This document shows, one piece after another, positions 10,972-23,436 of a stretch of DNA of 64,000 nucleotides. Location: assembly GCF_018687715.1 (NCBI RefSeq), contig NC_056767.1:8204001-8268000 (forward strand), written 5' to 3'. Position 1 is the first letter of the stretch. Each line of letters begins with the position of its first letter. The notes beneath the pieces were generated by a model. That model ran no database searches. It had not been told where the DNA came from and was given only the letters and a program-made list of their open reading frames with translations. This DNA is from Carya illinoinensis (lineage: Eukaryota; Streptophyta; Magnoliopsida; Fagales; Juglandaceae). Made by a program: the position numbers and the translations under genes.

Positions 10972-13623
10972 GTCTAGTATATGAACTTCGCTTACCTAAC
11001 CTTGGTAATGTGTTCTCTACGTTCTGGGAATGTAATCTAGCCTTGTCATGATAACCTAAATTATGATATTTGTACACACATTAGTAACCAAACCAACATA
11101 TAAACTTAATTAACCAAAATTGTCACTCCTATGAAGAAAATAAAGCAAGCCTATAAGTAGTTAAATTTAAAGACAAGTCCAACACCCACTATTTATGGCA
11201 ATAAATCAGCCCTCATTTCCTCCCGACATGTCAATCAATTAAAAATTTCACAATCTAACCTATCTCATACATATAACCATTTTATAATATTATACAAGTC
11301 ACTCCCACATGTCACAAGCAATCCCAATTAGCAAACACTTCAGTCCTGAACATCCACACAATTCACACTATGTCGAACGCAACTAGCCTAATATGACCAA
11401 CCCAATCACAATCACAATGTAAACCTGAACAACCTCATAACTCAACCCAAAAACAACCCTTACATTAAGCTCTATGTCCAACATAATCCAACCCATCCAA
11501 TCTTACCCCAAGAGAAATAACACAACCCAAGAGACCCTCTAATATGGACAGCGACAATTTCAATCATCCCATAGTCAACATCAATCCAATAGTAAAAATA
11601 TAAATTTAGAGAAAATCCAACATCAACTCTAATAGCCCATATATAAATAAGGATAGCCCATAAAACGACCTCAATTAGCCACATACATCCACCCCAACAG
11701 CCAACATCCACTCAAACACCTACAGTCAACAACACAACCAAACCGCCATCCAATAATAAATCACAAAAGTTATAGGCTCCATTATTTAAAATATATTTCC
11801 AGGGTTTTCTTTAGCAAACTACCAATCATAATAACCATACACATTTTAGTACAATGAGTTTAATATTCTAGTTATCATACCTAATCTCGTTGGTGGCCAA
11901 CAAAGTTAGCGAGCATAGCAACACTGTCTAGTAATGTAATGTTGCCCTATGCAACACCTCTAATAATTAAGTCTTAAGATTAGAAAACATCATGTGATGG
12001 AATCACTCAAATTGAACAAGCAGAAGGAGGAAAGTTACCTAAGCGTTAAGAGACATAAATCGACATTGGTGGTTAAGTTGGTCATGGATTAAAACTATCC
12101 AAAACAGAGAGTGGAAATCGAGGGTTAGCTCTCTATATATATATATATTGTAGCAGTTAAATAAATGATAGAGAAAAATATATGTATAGATCAAGGTGCA
12201 TCATACCATGTTTTGGAAAATCTAAGAGAATCAACTAGTCTTCAAATACCACTCATTACACTGAAACTGTAGGGGAGGGGGAGATCTGGAGAGATTGTTG
12301 TGGTGAGGGATTTGTGCAAAAATTTAGGGTGTGCCAAACTAAGGGAAAATAAGGAGAAGAATCATAGAGAGATGCAAACCAAGGCAACGAGACTGACTAA
12401 TGTGGTGGTGTGCGAAAATATAAATTTAAAGCAAATCCAACATCAACTCTAATATCCCATATATAAATAAGGATAGCCCAAAAAACAAAGTCAATTTGCC
12501 ACATACATCCACCCCGATAGCCAAAATCCACTCAAACGCCTACAACCAACAACACAATCCAAATCGCCATTCAATAATAAATCACACAAGTTATAGGCTC
12601 CATTATGTAAAATATATTTCCAGGGTTTTTTTTAGCAAACTACCAATGATAATGACCATATACATTTCAGCCCAATGAGTCTAATATTCTAATTATCATA
12701 CCTAATCTCGTTGGTGGCCAACAAAGTTAGTGAGCATAGCAACACTGTCTAGTAATGTAAGTGTTGCCCTATGCAACACCTCTAATAATTAAGTCTTAAG
12801 ATTAGGAAACATCACGCGATGGAATCACTCAAATTGAACAGGCAGAAGGAGGAAAGTTACTTAAGCATTAAGAGACATAAATTGACCTCGGTGGCTAAGT
12901 TGGTCATGGATTAAAACTATCCAAAAGAAACACTATCGAGAAAGAGTGGAAACTGAGTGTTAGCTAAATATATATATATATATATATTTATCTTTGAGCA
13001 GTTAAATAAATGATAGAGAAAAACTTACGTATAGATCAAGGTGCATCATACAGTGGTTTGGAATATCTAAGAGAGTCAACTAGTCTTCAAACACCACTCA
13101 TTACACTGAAATTGCGGGGGAAGAGATCTGGAGAGACCACTGTAGTGAGGGATTTGTGCAAAAATTTAGGGTGTGCCAAACTAAGAGAAAATAAGGAGAA
13201 GAATTATAGAGAGATGCAGACCGAGGCAACGAGACTTACTAATGTGGTAGTGTGTAGTGGTGTACGACGACTGGAAGCAAGCAAATGTGGTTCTATATGA
13301 AATTGAACTTTTTTTTTTTTTTTTTTTTTTTATTGGGGGGGTTAATCTGCCAAAAATATGGAGGAGAAAAATAAGGGGTCAATTGAAAGGAGATTGGGAA
13401 ATTGGGGAAGGCAAATATCTTGGGGGAATGAACTACTTGAATGTGTGTGGAGGAGAGGAAGTGGAAACGAACTACAGGGGTGTGAGGGAAGAGGATGTTA
13501 AGAGGGAAGGAAGAAAAATCAAAGAGGTGAATGTAACTGAAAGTGATGTTGTGTGGGGTTACACTTGAATGGGCCCTTCATGGGCCAGTGCCTAGGTCGT
13601 GGGCTTGGACCTTGGGTATTACA
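10972..13623 (-). mobile_element. LTR-like sequence with internal duplication, minus strand
   Basis: The minus strand starts TGTAATACCCAAGG at 13623. The right 360 bp and the 12150-12415 block match the minus-strand solo LTR at 57190-58190. The left end is not visible; at 10972 it abuts the truncated Gypsy LTR. It sits in LINE RT sequence at the same point as its partner in the duplicate locus. I see no internal coding domain, so it is a solo or damaged LTR. Ta-dinucleotide runs occur at 12137 and 12966 and a poly-T run at 13308-13331. Confidence 0.6.
11594..13255. repeat. Direct tandem duplication of about 830 bp
   Basis: Unit 1 (11594-12414) and unit 2 (12415-13255) are alike along their whole length; for example CAACACTGTCTAGTAATGTAA occurs near 11921 and again near 12742. 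The junction lies in AAAATATAAATTTA. The duplicate locus at 57546-57790 has the 3' part of the unit only once, so the doubling is private to this copy. Units differ by scattered substitutions and short indels, so it is not very recent. Confidence 0.9.
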
Positions 13624-13980
13624 TAGACAATTCCCCAAGATAGTGTCTAATTGTTTCCTTATAAGTTTTTACAATGTTTTCTACAAAATAATTGCAAATG
13701 TATTGGTAATTAATAGACCAAAACTTATTCTTCCAGGGATAATATCTCTGACACATAGTACTTCTGTGCTTGGTAGACTAATGTTTGATAACATTATTGT
13801 GGCATACGAAGCTATGCATACTATGCAAAATAGAATGAGAGGAAGGAAAGAAAGGCTACATGGTCCTAAAGTTAGATATGAGTATGGCCTAAGATAGAGT
13901 TGAATGTGATTTCTTGAATGTTGTTATGCAAAAAATGGGGTTTGACAACTGATGAATTGAATTAATTATGAAATGTGCTA
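13624..13980 (+). pseudogene. LINE reverse transcriptase fragment, first part (copy 1)
   Basis: Encodes the N-terminal RT blocks: LISFYNVFYKIIANVL, then GRLMFDNIIVAYEAMHTM and, after a frameshift near 13860, the remains of the Ala-Tyr-Asp-Arg block. The best match in the window is 58191-58547. It is cut at 13980 by the next LTR and resumes at 17490. Host: the LINE whose ORF1 stub lies at 7768. Confidence 0.8.
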
Positions 13981-16900
13981 TGTAATGCTCGTCCTTATAG
14001 TAAAACCTGCTTATTAATTTAAAGAGAGTTACAGTGAAAAACATTAAAAAGATTGTGCCTAGGCTTCCGTGCTCTTCCCCTTGGGCCGTGTCTGTCCTGA
14101 CATGTACTATTCATCTTGTCCCTAGGAGGGCACACATAAAAACCAAAATGAGCCAAAGACTCATAAGCATTACTTCATATGGTCAAAATATAATAACATA
14201 TGTTTTCAGTCATGCATTTATCACTCCATACATACTATACATAAGACATTCGTTCATTTAAAAATTTCTTTCGTAAAACATTTTCCTACGCCTCGTGCCT
14301 TCATTTCTTAGAGAGTCTAAGTATACATGCATTTTTGCTTAACATACATGTATTTTTTATTATCACTTTCTATTGACCGCTACACACTATTATGCCCCGC
14401 GTGCGAGGGTTAGTGGTATTCCTGTCGACCTGAACTCCACCCATGATCACAGGTTGGGAATCCCTTTTCAGTTAGGGGTTAGTATTGGGTGCACTACCAG
14501 TACTACTTACCTGGCATTGCAATCTACCTATTCATTTGGTACCCTTTCATTCATTCACATGGCCGTTATGTATTTTCATACATTAAAACATTCATTCATT
14601 CATTCAGTCCTTTCTTTCATTCTTCCATTCATCAGTCCGTTCATTCATAAATGTCATTTAAAAGCATTAGCTTAAACATCATCTTTCAAGGCATCATTAA
14701 AAACATTAGTTCATAAGTACATTTTAACACAATTTCTTCGCATCATTTAAAGCATCGTTTAAAGCATGAGGCATGAGCCTCGCATTTCATTTAGTAAAAA
14801 TACATCCATTCACATGCATACATTTAATACTTTGGGTAAAAAGAGACTACCAAGAAGGGTCATTACATACATATACTTGAAAACTTATAATTAACATTCT
14901 TTCGTAAAATATCATCCATGTCATTTTGTAAAGCATCATAAAAGAAAAGCATTTCATTTTCATTTTCATATCTTTTAGAAAACTCTAGAAGAGTATGAAC
15001 ATAATACTTTCCTGTATTCCATGCTAGACTCATTTCATGCAGACCATTCATGTGCGTGTCAGATAGCAACCTATATGCATACACATAACCTTAGTGTCAT
15101 TCTCTATCTAAAGGCATAAGTGACTAAATAGAACTACACTTCACTGGGAAACACTTTCCTTCTATCCCATACTCTTACGTGCCACTTATTATGCTAAAAC
15201 CTTTAGGATCACTACAGTCACTATGCTAGAAACACAGACTACATTTCACTTAGACACACTCTCCTTGTATCCCATCTTCTATGTCTTTCTTATCATGTTT
15301 CCTCTTTCTAGAACCCACTTGGGTCACATTTTCCAAATTCAACTTTCTACCTCGAGTGCTCGTCAACTCAAGTGAATCTCAATGGATCACCTTAGGGTTA
15401 AGACACTATGACCTTCGTCTTACTCTCCTATTAACCACATTTTGATGCATGACTAGGACCAACTAAGTCATGCATCCCAATCATAAATGGTATACCCATC
15501 ACTTCCTTCACGCATCCTAGCCCACACTAAGTCCTCATTCCCATCCATGCATACCACATGACTTTAAGCCAAATCTAATGCTTAAATATCGTGTAACCAT
15601 GCTTAGGACAGATTTTTTATTATATATAGTAAATCCGTCCTGTGCATATGTCTCACCAGATGAACATGTACCTTATTATCACCTAAGATCAACATACAAT
15701 CCATTGAATACCTGCTTGTATAAACAAGCTCCATACTCTTATACTAACTTCTACTCAAATTCGGTCAGCAAGACTTCTTACTTCTCGGCCCTTTTATGAG
15801 TTCATCCCAACACTTACATGACAAGACCCCATTCACACTACACCTCCATCTCGTCACGTAGCTCGAGGACTAACCATTCTACGTTTCTTAGCTACGCCAT
15901 CCAAACCTTTGTGACACACCATCCGGTGCATCACGACACCACACGGATTACGCTCCATGTGAACTTCCTTCCATCCACACTATGCCATACACCATTATGA
16001 CACATGCCACAAGGTGCATGGCTACACAACATAGAGTATGCACCATGTGTACTCTCTTCACACTACGCTACACCACGTACTACTACAACACACATCATAC
16101 AGTGTGTCGTTGCACGACGTGGAGTACACGCCACATGTGCTCCCTTTCACAATGCTACGCCGCATCACAACTATAGCACACATTTCACACCCACACTTCA
16201 TAGCACAGTCCACATCACTTTATAGCACTCCACACAACTACACCCAACACTTCACTTCACAGCGAACTCCACAATCAACCAACTAATATATAACATAACC
16301 AATGAGGGATAGAGGGTTATACTGCTGTTGAAATTACACCGTTCATTGCTCACTATTCGTCACAATTAAAAACATCATAAGAGTCGTATGTGGTAGCTAA
16401 CTCATGTATAGTGGCTGTTTTTGACATTTGGAAGCTATTTGGGTGTGTTGGTTGGTGGATATGGAAGGGGTGGCCATGGGGAGGCTCATGGTGGTCTCGC
16501 GGCAGCACATGGAGGAGTACAATGGTGCATGATGGAGAACCCGTGCATTTGCTTGTGTGCGTGTGTGGGTGATCCGAGGAAGAGGAAGAGAGCTACGGAG
16601 AAGGAAAGCCATGAGGGTGGATCTGGTGAGGTGGTGGAGTTAAGGGTGGTGCTCTGTGGTTTGGTTGGCCTCATACGATGGCGCAATGATGAGAGAAATG
16701 AGTGAAACCCATTTCAGGAAGAGGGAGGGGGAGAGAGAGAGAGCTACCATGTGGATGCTCACAAGTGGGGAAAGGTGCTTGCCGGTGTGAGGGGAAGACA
16801 CTGGTGGTGGCGGTGAGGTTGGGCAATCGGCGGTGGTTAAGCTGGAAAGGAGAAGCAGCTACGGTGGAGGGAAGGGAAGAGGCTGTCGTGTGAGCTGAGG

Positions 16901-17489
16901 GAGAGGAAAGAGGGAGATGGAAAAGGGAAAAGTGAGGGAAAAAGGGTAGAGCTTGGGCATTTAATCTAGACCCTTCATCATAGGGATCCAAATCTAATCC
17001 AACGGTAGGGAATTAAACATAAAGTTAACTAACTTAAAAATTGATATTTGAAGATATAAACACATTAATACTAATTCAACCTCAACTTCAGTTTATTAAA
17101 TAATATTCTTTCATCATTAAATAAATGAAGTTTTGCTAAATACTTTAAGAGAATAAAATCATTTAAATAAATTTAGAGTTTTCAACATAATTTAAATCTC
17201 ATAATATTTTAAATGACTAAAATCATTTAATTAAAATTATTCTCCACAATTATAATATATTTGGAGCTCTTCAAAAATATTATAATTGTTTTATTTAAAA
17301 TTAGGCTTGATTTAGCAACACTGGAAATATCTCATATAAATATTTATAGGACATTTAAAATATTCGAATGCTTTAAAACAATGGACTTGCTTTAAAAATC
17401 ACTTGATATCTTTATAAACACACCATCGATGTTCGGCATGCAGAATGAGAATCGTGACCATAAGAGAGAGAAAGGAGCTGGATATTATA
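13981..17489 (+). mobile_element. Large solo LTR (family X), copy A
   Basis: Starts TGTAATGCTCGTCC and ends near GATATTATA, interrupting LINE RT. Homologues are 58548-62229 (plus) and 31189-41678 (minus, with a Copia nested inside). The canonical ends seen in the minus copy are TGTAATACCC and GGATATCACA. There is no gag or pol anywhere within it; open frames here are short and not shared between copies. TGCTA precedes the start, and a related AGCAC lies just past the end, so the target duplication is weak. The same insertion point is used in copy B, so both descend from one insertion. Confidence 0.7.
15890..16170 (+). repeat. About 84-bp imperfect tandem repeat in family-X LTR
   Basis: Three imperfect units, each with a CACCATGTGTACTC- or CACATGTGCTCC-like core and a preceding ACGACGTGGAGTA-like motif. 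Equivalent arrays occur at 60640-60940 and, inverted, at 32820-33060. Confidence 0.75.
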
Positions 17490-17747
17490 CTAAGCACTGT
17501 TAGTTATTCTATTCTCATAAATGGAATCCCACAATAAGGTTTAAGTCATCAAGAGGAATTAGACAAGGGTATCTTTTATCCCCTATCTATTCATTCAATG
17601 CTCTAAAGTATTAAGCTCTACTCTGAATTATGTTGAGCAATAATGACATATCTAAGTAATCCCACTTCCTCGAGCCTTTTCACATATTAACCATTTATAT
17701 TTTGTAGATGAAAGCATTTTCTTTTGTAAGCAACGCCAACCATTTAG
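17490..17747 (+). pseudogene. LINE reverse transcriptase fragment, second part (copy 1)
   Basis: Continues the RT cut at 13980. SRGIRQG is encoded near 17547-17570, then LLSPIYSF, then a degraded catalytic box (FVDESIFFCK near 17700-17733, where FADD is expected). Stops and frameshifts make it dead. A MITE follows directly. Confidence 0.8.
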
Positions 17748-18108
17748 GGAATGCTTGGGGAATGAGATGAGATGAGAATTTGTGAATAGTAGTAAGATAT
17801 TTTGTAAATGGTAGTAAGATAGTTTAAGTTAAGTATTTATTGGGTTTTCAGAAAGGAGAGAGAAAAAATTGAATACAAAATATTATAAAAATTAAAATAT
17901 TGTTATAATATGATTTTTATTTTTGTATTTAAAAAAGGTGAATTGTTTTTTATTTTTTATTTGAAAGTTTGACAAAGTTGTAGTGATTAGTTTGAAAAAA
18001 TTGTAATGAGTAGTTTGAAAGTCATGTTTGTATTTGAATGATGTTGGGAAGGAAATGAGTTGTGATGAGATGATATAGAATGAGATGAAATTGTTTTCCA
18101 AATTTCCC
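17748..18108. mobile_element. MITE-like element, copy 1
   Basis: AT-rich, about 360 bp, opening with a GGGGAATGAGATGAGATGAG motif and closing with GATGAGAT and GAATGAGATGAAATTG motifs. It has no coding capacity. Related copies are 62481-62850, 51031-51316 and a partial one at 51320-51565. The better preserved copy at 51031 shows terminal inverted repeats. I do not assign a superfamily. Confidence 0.65.
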
Positions 18109-18830
18109 CTTAATCTTATGGAAAATCATTCAAACATCCAAGCTAACACGTTCCTAACTAAAACAATAAAAGTTAAAGGAGAAGTGATAGGGAAAGTGAA
18201 CTTACAAAGCTCTAGCACTTGGAAGAGGTTGGCTTTCCTGTACGCACACTCTCACTTACTCGATTTGCTCTCATGGTGCAAAGTGTGGTGTGATAGATTG
18301 TGTGCAAGTGAGAGGGAAGCTAGGAAAGACGTGTGCAACAAAAAAGAATTGAAGTGTGTGCTGCATGTGTTTGGTCCAAATTAGGGAAAGGGTTGATGGG
18401 AGGGTTACTAGTGGACTAGAACAAGAATATCCTTGGTGGTTGAAGCTTGACCGAGTTCATGAGGGGTGACGGGTGGCTTTTGCTTCTTTTTTTTTTTGGT
18501 GGTGTTAGGGGGGGGGGGGTGTTCGTGGCTGATAAAGGTGGTACATGGGCTGGACAATCATTAGGTAGCTTGATCGTTGAAAGAGCCATTTTGAGCTGTA
18601 AGAGGATGGCAAAATTCGGTTGTGGGAAAGGGCTTGTACACAATGGAGTGTGGAGCTAATTTTTGGGGTTTCAAACTCAACGAAGGAGGGGCAGTTTTGA
18701 TGAAGTGTGAGGGTGGATTTGAGGCTAAAAAAGTTCTGATGCCCTTGACCCCAAGTGTGATTTGGCAGGAATTGCGATGTTGAGGTGCTACCGCGTTTAT
18801 CACACACATCCAAAGCAAAATGTGAAAGTT
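18109..18830 (+). other. Duplicated unclassified tail (copy 1)
   Basis: The ends of this stretch match 62851-63095 in the distal copy (for example ACTTGGAAGAGGTTGGCTTT near 18219 and GGTGGTACATGGGCTGGACA near 18537). About 270 bp in the middle are absent from the distal copy. It contains a T11 run (18487-18497) and a G12 run (18508-18519). I recognise no coding domain. Confidence 0.6.
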
Positions 18831-18959
18831 AGTGTTGCAAAGATGTGATATAAAAGTGTATAGTTATAAACATAGTAGAAAATAAAAAGGCAATCCAAAA
18901 GCTAAAGTACAAGAAAATTTAAATACAACCCAACAAGGAAGTCTTCCATAAGGTTATTA

Positions 18960-19680
18960 CAGTTATCTAACTAATAAAATAAAATAAGTTTAAAACAACA
19001 CTGAAAGGGATCACATTACCATGTCATCACTCCTTAGGTGGGGGTCAGTCCTCCATATTCATATTCATCCTTTGCATCAAAGTCTATAGTTCCATGGAAC
19101 TATAGGTGGGAACACCACCGTGAAATTTCACAATTTCAACAAATAAATCCATAGATTAACAACCAAGAATACAAGCCTGGGAAATAGACAATCACCCCCA
19201 CACAACAAGCATCAGAAAAAGATTTTTCAAAAATTTCCTTTTTCCTTTACAAGAAAATTTCAAAAGAGTCACTCATGCCAAAAATCATATTTATACATAG
19301 AAAACATTCATTTATTACGGTGCGCATCATGGTCTTCCCTAGGGACCATCTAAACACTCTGACTTCCTTCATCATATCATGAGTAACAATAATATATGTG
19401 ACTTAGTAACGAGCAATTCTCAACTCCACGCTTGGCGTATACATGACCAGACATCCTCTAATCCCTCCAACAGAGGGCCATGGATTCATACTAAGAGCAT
19501 TACTCGGTTGAGCCTGTTGTCGCCTGGCAATAGCCCAGAAGATGCCACTTAGTTTTACACACTCTCGAGTGACTGGAGGAGCTCTACTGAGATATACCTC
19601 ATCTATGCTTGGAGTCGTGATACACACGCACTCACAAAGTCCCCATTTTAGTTAGGAATACAAAACCAAAGTTTTCCATT
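18960..19680 (-). mobile_element. Old Gypsy LTR fragment, minus strand
   Basis: The minus strand carries the family landmarks in order: GTGCGTGTGTATCACGACTC near 19625, GAGGTATATCTCAGTAGAGC near 19590, then the repeat-bearing region and a degraded acidic ORF end near 19030-19090. It is more diverged than any other copy here. The LTR ends cannot be placed. Confidence 0.65.
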
Positions 19681-20449
19681 TCCACTGCCCAACAAGAGAA
19701 TATAGTATAATTAATAATTTAATTATAGGTAAATAACAAATAAGAATGCAGATGCATGATAGACAGTTATTGGATGGCATGACATAGCACAAATAAAACA
19801 AACACATAGTTCTCCCATTTGCTACACAGAAGCCATGCTCGCACAGAAGCTAAGAACTCTCACCCCTCTATGCTCCCAAAAGCTTAGAACTTGAGCTCTC
19901 CCCTCTACTCCCAATGACGCTATTTCAGGCAACAAAGCTACCAGTGGTTCAAATTATACAACTGAGCCAACACTTAAGAGGTAACAAAGTCACCATGGTA
20001 AAGATTATTTCCCTAATTTAGAATCAATATGCATATATATATATAATGTGTATGTATGTATACCTTTTTCTTTAATCTTCTTGTCTAATCATAAGGGCTT
20101 ATCATATTGAGGTCGGATGAAGGTGGTTTAAAGTCCATATCCTGAATTTATCTAACGAGCTTCCTAATAATAATAATAAAAAAAAAACCACATGAATATT
20201 TGGCTCAGGCTCACTTTGGTTCTCCGTATAAAAGTATATAAAGCTGTACATATATATTTATTTATATCATTCATTCATTATAAGAAAAACGCTTATATAT
20301 GGTTAGTTATTTGCAGCTAAAATGACTATTTCGTACTAAAATTAACTTTATTCTCATTGCAAACAATAAGTTTCATTGCAAATAATTCATCACAAACAAT
20401 CATTTATCTTTTAGTATTTTGTATAAAAGGCAAAGAGAAAATTTCTATT
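19681..20449. other. Unclassified AT-rich spacer with duplication remnant
   Basis: No gene seen. The stretch at about 20130-20190 (GGTGGTTTAAAGT, then AATTTATCTAAC) resembles 7199-7235 and 52563-52605, so it is a third remnant of the duplicated segment. TATAAGAAAAACG at about 20280 resembles a CACTA-type transposon end, but no partner end was found. Confidence 0.45.
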
Positions 20450-20760
20450 CATTATATGAAATAATCAAATGCTGCAAATTTTGTTCAGATTTTCTTATCA
20501 CACACGCCCTTATCCTCTAAGAAATTCCAATTGCTGTAGTAAATAGACCAAATAGAATAAATTTATAGACCCAAGTTGAGCATATTGAGATTTATTATTG
20601 CACTCATTATATGAAATAATCAAATGCTGCAAATTTTGTTAGATTATCTTTTCACACACACCATTATCCTCCAGGAAATTCCAATTGCTGTAATAAATAG
20701 ACTAAATAAAATAAATTTATAGAAAACCCAAGTTGAGAATATTGAGATTTATTATTGCAT
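20450..20760. repeat. 155-bp direct tandem duplication
   Basis: Units 20450-20604 and 20605-20760 both begin CATTATATGAAATAATCAAA and end TTGAGATTTATTATTGCA. A few substitutions and a short indel separate them. It is noncoding and lies in what would be the intron or 3' flank of the GUX-like pseudogene. Confidence 0.92.
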
Positions 20761-20889
20761 TCAGGTTGCATTTAATACAGTGGGAGTTGAAAGTGTTGTT
20801 TTCATTTGTTTTTAAATTGTAAAAAGTGTCTAGATTCAAATTATAGAAAATTTCAATGAATAGCCTACTTGCAAATATATTTTTGTTTA

Positions 20890-21062
20890 ATAAGCAAAAA
20901 GAATCCAAGAAGCCATACCTTGATCCCAAAGGGGTAAAGCCAACATGCAAGACCAATAAGAAATGACACCTTCTATTCTAACCTGCCCATCTCCAACTCA
21001 AAGAGCCACCAATCCCCTTCTCGTATCACTAGATCATCGCATCTAAACAACTCCATCATTGG
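20890..21062 (-). pseudogene. GUX-like glycosyltransferase pseudogene, distal part
   Basis: Continues the gene interrupted by the Gypsy element. Read on the minus strand from 21062, it encodes ELFRCDDLV, then REGDWWLFELEMGRLEQ. After a frameshift near 20955 comes SCMLALPLWDQGM, matching the family's conserved GSCxLALPLW block just before the GT8 catalytic region. A GT donor (CAAG before GTATGG, near 20926) follows directly, suggesting an intron. I see no downstream exon with the catalytic DxD motif before the LTR fragment at 19680, so the catalytic half is missing. Confidence 0.75.
21058..21062. other. Target-site duplication, left (ATTGG)
   Basis: ATTGG lies directly before the 5' LTR and again at 30303-30307 directly after the 3' LTR. 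Counting it once keeps the glycosyltransferase reading frame open across the junction, which confirms both the site and the insertion. Confidence 0.95.
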
Positions 21063-23139
21063 TGTGATGACCCGCTTTCGCTTGTATTTTCGCTGAAATG
21101 GTTATTTTTATTTTAATTAATATATTAGTTTATTTATTTTAATTTATTGCATTTTAAAATTGGTTTTTAATTTAATTGATGTTGTGTTTTATTTCTTTTA
21201 GTTGTTTACGGTTTTTAATCTCGTTGCGGCGGTTTAGTGTTGTTTTCCCGGAATGAGGATTAGACCTCATCTTCTTTCCCTACACCTCTTTTCCTTTCTT
21301 CCTTTTTTCTTTATTCCTTTTTCTCTTTTTTCTTCTTTCTTTTTCTTTCTTTTTCTCTTTTTTCTTTCTTTTCTTTTTTTTTCTTCCCTTTCCCGCGTGC
21401 GTCTCGACTCTCTCTCTCTCTCTCCTCCCCTTACGCCGGAGCCGCTTCAACCCCTCGACCTGCCGCCGTCCGGCCACCGTGCGGCTCACCGCCACCACTG
21501 TTCGACTCCCCTCCCTCCGACGCACCTCACCACCAAATCCCACCCCCATTCGGCCAGTCGTTTGGCCGGAAATCACCCTTGAAGCACCCACGGATTTTGC
21601 TCCGATCCGCCGCCGTCGCTCCACCTCCGGCCACCATTTCTTCACCACTTCATCACCGGTCCCTTGCCGTCCTAACCCACCTATTTTCAGCCTCCAACGA
21701 CCACCGGAACAGCTCCCACGAGCTAGCTTTCCTTTTTGGAAAATCTGGCCTCTCTCCGGCGTTTTCGCCGCCACCCACGGCCAACCACCACTTCCAATAG
21801 CTTCACAATCATCCCTAGACCATTCTCTATCAATCCCAAGCCCTGGTTTGTCCCCGTTCAAAAGTGGGTATTTCACAACCCACGGCCATAGTGAATTTTC
21901 ACTGTAACGTTACTTTTTCTCCGCCGTTTGCAACGCCGAGTGTTTTCTAAAATTACCATATAGCGCTGTAAGTATTTTCCAAACCCTATTTTTAGATTTA
22001 AAAATATATTGCTCATTCAATTATTTTATCTGCTGGTTGGTTGATTCTGGACTGAGTCCAAGGAGTTCGGGGGTCGGATGGATGGAGGACGGAGTTGCTT
22101 GTTTAATTGATATATGTTGGTTGTTTATTTTGGTGCATTGATATGGCTTTTGCATGGTGCATGCACGTGTGTTTTTGTGTAATTGTGAAAAGCCTGTTTG
22201 TTGGCGTAAGTGGACTTACGGGTGCGTGTGTATCACGACACCAAGCCGGGATGGGGTATTATCTCGGTGGAGCTCCTCTGGTCACTCAGGAGCGGAATAA
22301 ACTGAGTGATGTCCCCTGGGTTGTCAAAGGGCGACGACGGGAGCGGGGGCTAGGGGATGCTTGGCTACGAACGCGCCGGGCGCGGAACTGGGCATCGCCC
22401 TACGCACCGACTCCGTGGCCCTTCGCTGGTGAGGGCTAGAGGATGCTTGGCTACGAACACGCAGGGCGTGGAACTGGGCATCGCTCGTTAGGTGTCACAT
22501 GCATAGTGGTACTCTGTGGTGTGGCACTGGAGCCAGGGTGTGTGGATGACCCCTAGGGGAGGTCATGGTGCATACGGATAAAATGGTTTTTGGTTTGAGA
22601 CGGTTATCGAGGCCAAATGTGACTTTTGGCGTGGTTTTTGGAAAAGATGTGTTTTTGGGGCAAATGGAATTTTTGGCGTGTGTGGAAAAATCATGTTTTA
22701 TGGAATTCGTGCATCGGGCATGCTTCATGCATTTTGTTTGAGTTCTATGTCTTTTTATCTGGTAGTGTTTGGGTTTTACTTACCTGCGGTACCATTTTTG
22801 GTTCCGTAGCTTTTGGTGCAGGTTTTGAGGATGAGGAGGAGGAGGCTGAGCCCGAGGATGCGGCTCCGCCGGGTTGCTGATGTTATGCTTTGTTTTTGGT
22901 TTAAAGCTATGTTAGTGTTTTGTAATATTTTATGTATGTTTTGAACAGCTTGTATTACGTTAAGAAAAAAATTCTGGTACTTAGTTATATGACTTTCATT
23001 ATCCGCTGCGTGTTTCTTCGTGCACATATGTTGCCTTTGCACACACTTGGCACCCGTCGTTAGGGTGGTGACCCGAGTTGTCACCATCCGGACGTCTCGA
23101 TTTTTCCGTGTCCGTGCGTGGGGATTTGGGGGCACCACA
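21063..23139 (+). mobile_element. Gypsy 5' LTR
   Basis: 2077 bp, TGTGATGACCC to GGGGGCACCACA. It contains a poly-pyrimidine tract (21285-21390), a GC-rich segment whose both strands are open by chance, a duplicated GATGCTTGGCTACGAAC unit (22347 and 22441) and the acidic short ORF (22626-22880). Confidence 0.95.
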
Positions 23140-23141
23140 GG

Positions 23142-23155
23142 TGGTATCAGAGTGG
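23142..23155 (+). other. Gypsy primer-binding site (initiator tRNA-Met)
   Basis: TGGTATCAGAGTGG, two bases after the LTR. It matches the complement of the 3' end of plant initiator tRNA-Met for the first eleven bases. Confidence 0.9.
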
Positions 23156-23436
23156 TTTGGCTCTGGGTAAAACCACATGTCCCGTAGGCAGTACCAGAAT
23201 GCTTTTAAAGTTGTGTTTCGAAAATTATGTTAAGTAAAGTTATTTGATTTGTTTTATTTGTTTTATTTGTTTGAGCTTGTTTGCTTGTTTTTATTTATTT
23301 GGTTATGTTTTCGCAATTTGGTTTCTTTTGTTTTCTGTGATGTGGTGTTGGTCTGTGGTTCTGTTTTTGTTTGTTGTTGGTTTTATTTGTTTTTGTTTTC
23401 TGAAAGGGGGTCAAAGGTTGTGGTGACAGGAAAAAA

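Noticed and set aside
16390..16991. Overlapping frames on both strands, and similar ones at 61157-61711
   Set aside because: They lie in the GC-richer part of family-X LTRs; frames are not kept between copies A, B and C.
21280..21876. 198-codon minus-strand frame, with a similar 192-codon frame at 28519-29097
   Set aside because: They are antisense to the two LTR copies; the GC-rich LTR body is open in several frames by chance and the frames differ between the LTRs at their ends.
23142..23155. tRNA-Met gene candidates at the TGGTATCAGAG sites (23142, 35375, 8992)
   Set aside because: Only the 3' terminal complement of the tRNA is present, directly after LTR ends; these are primer-binding sites.
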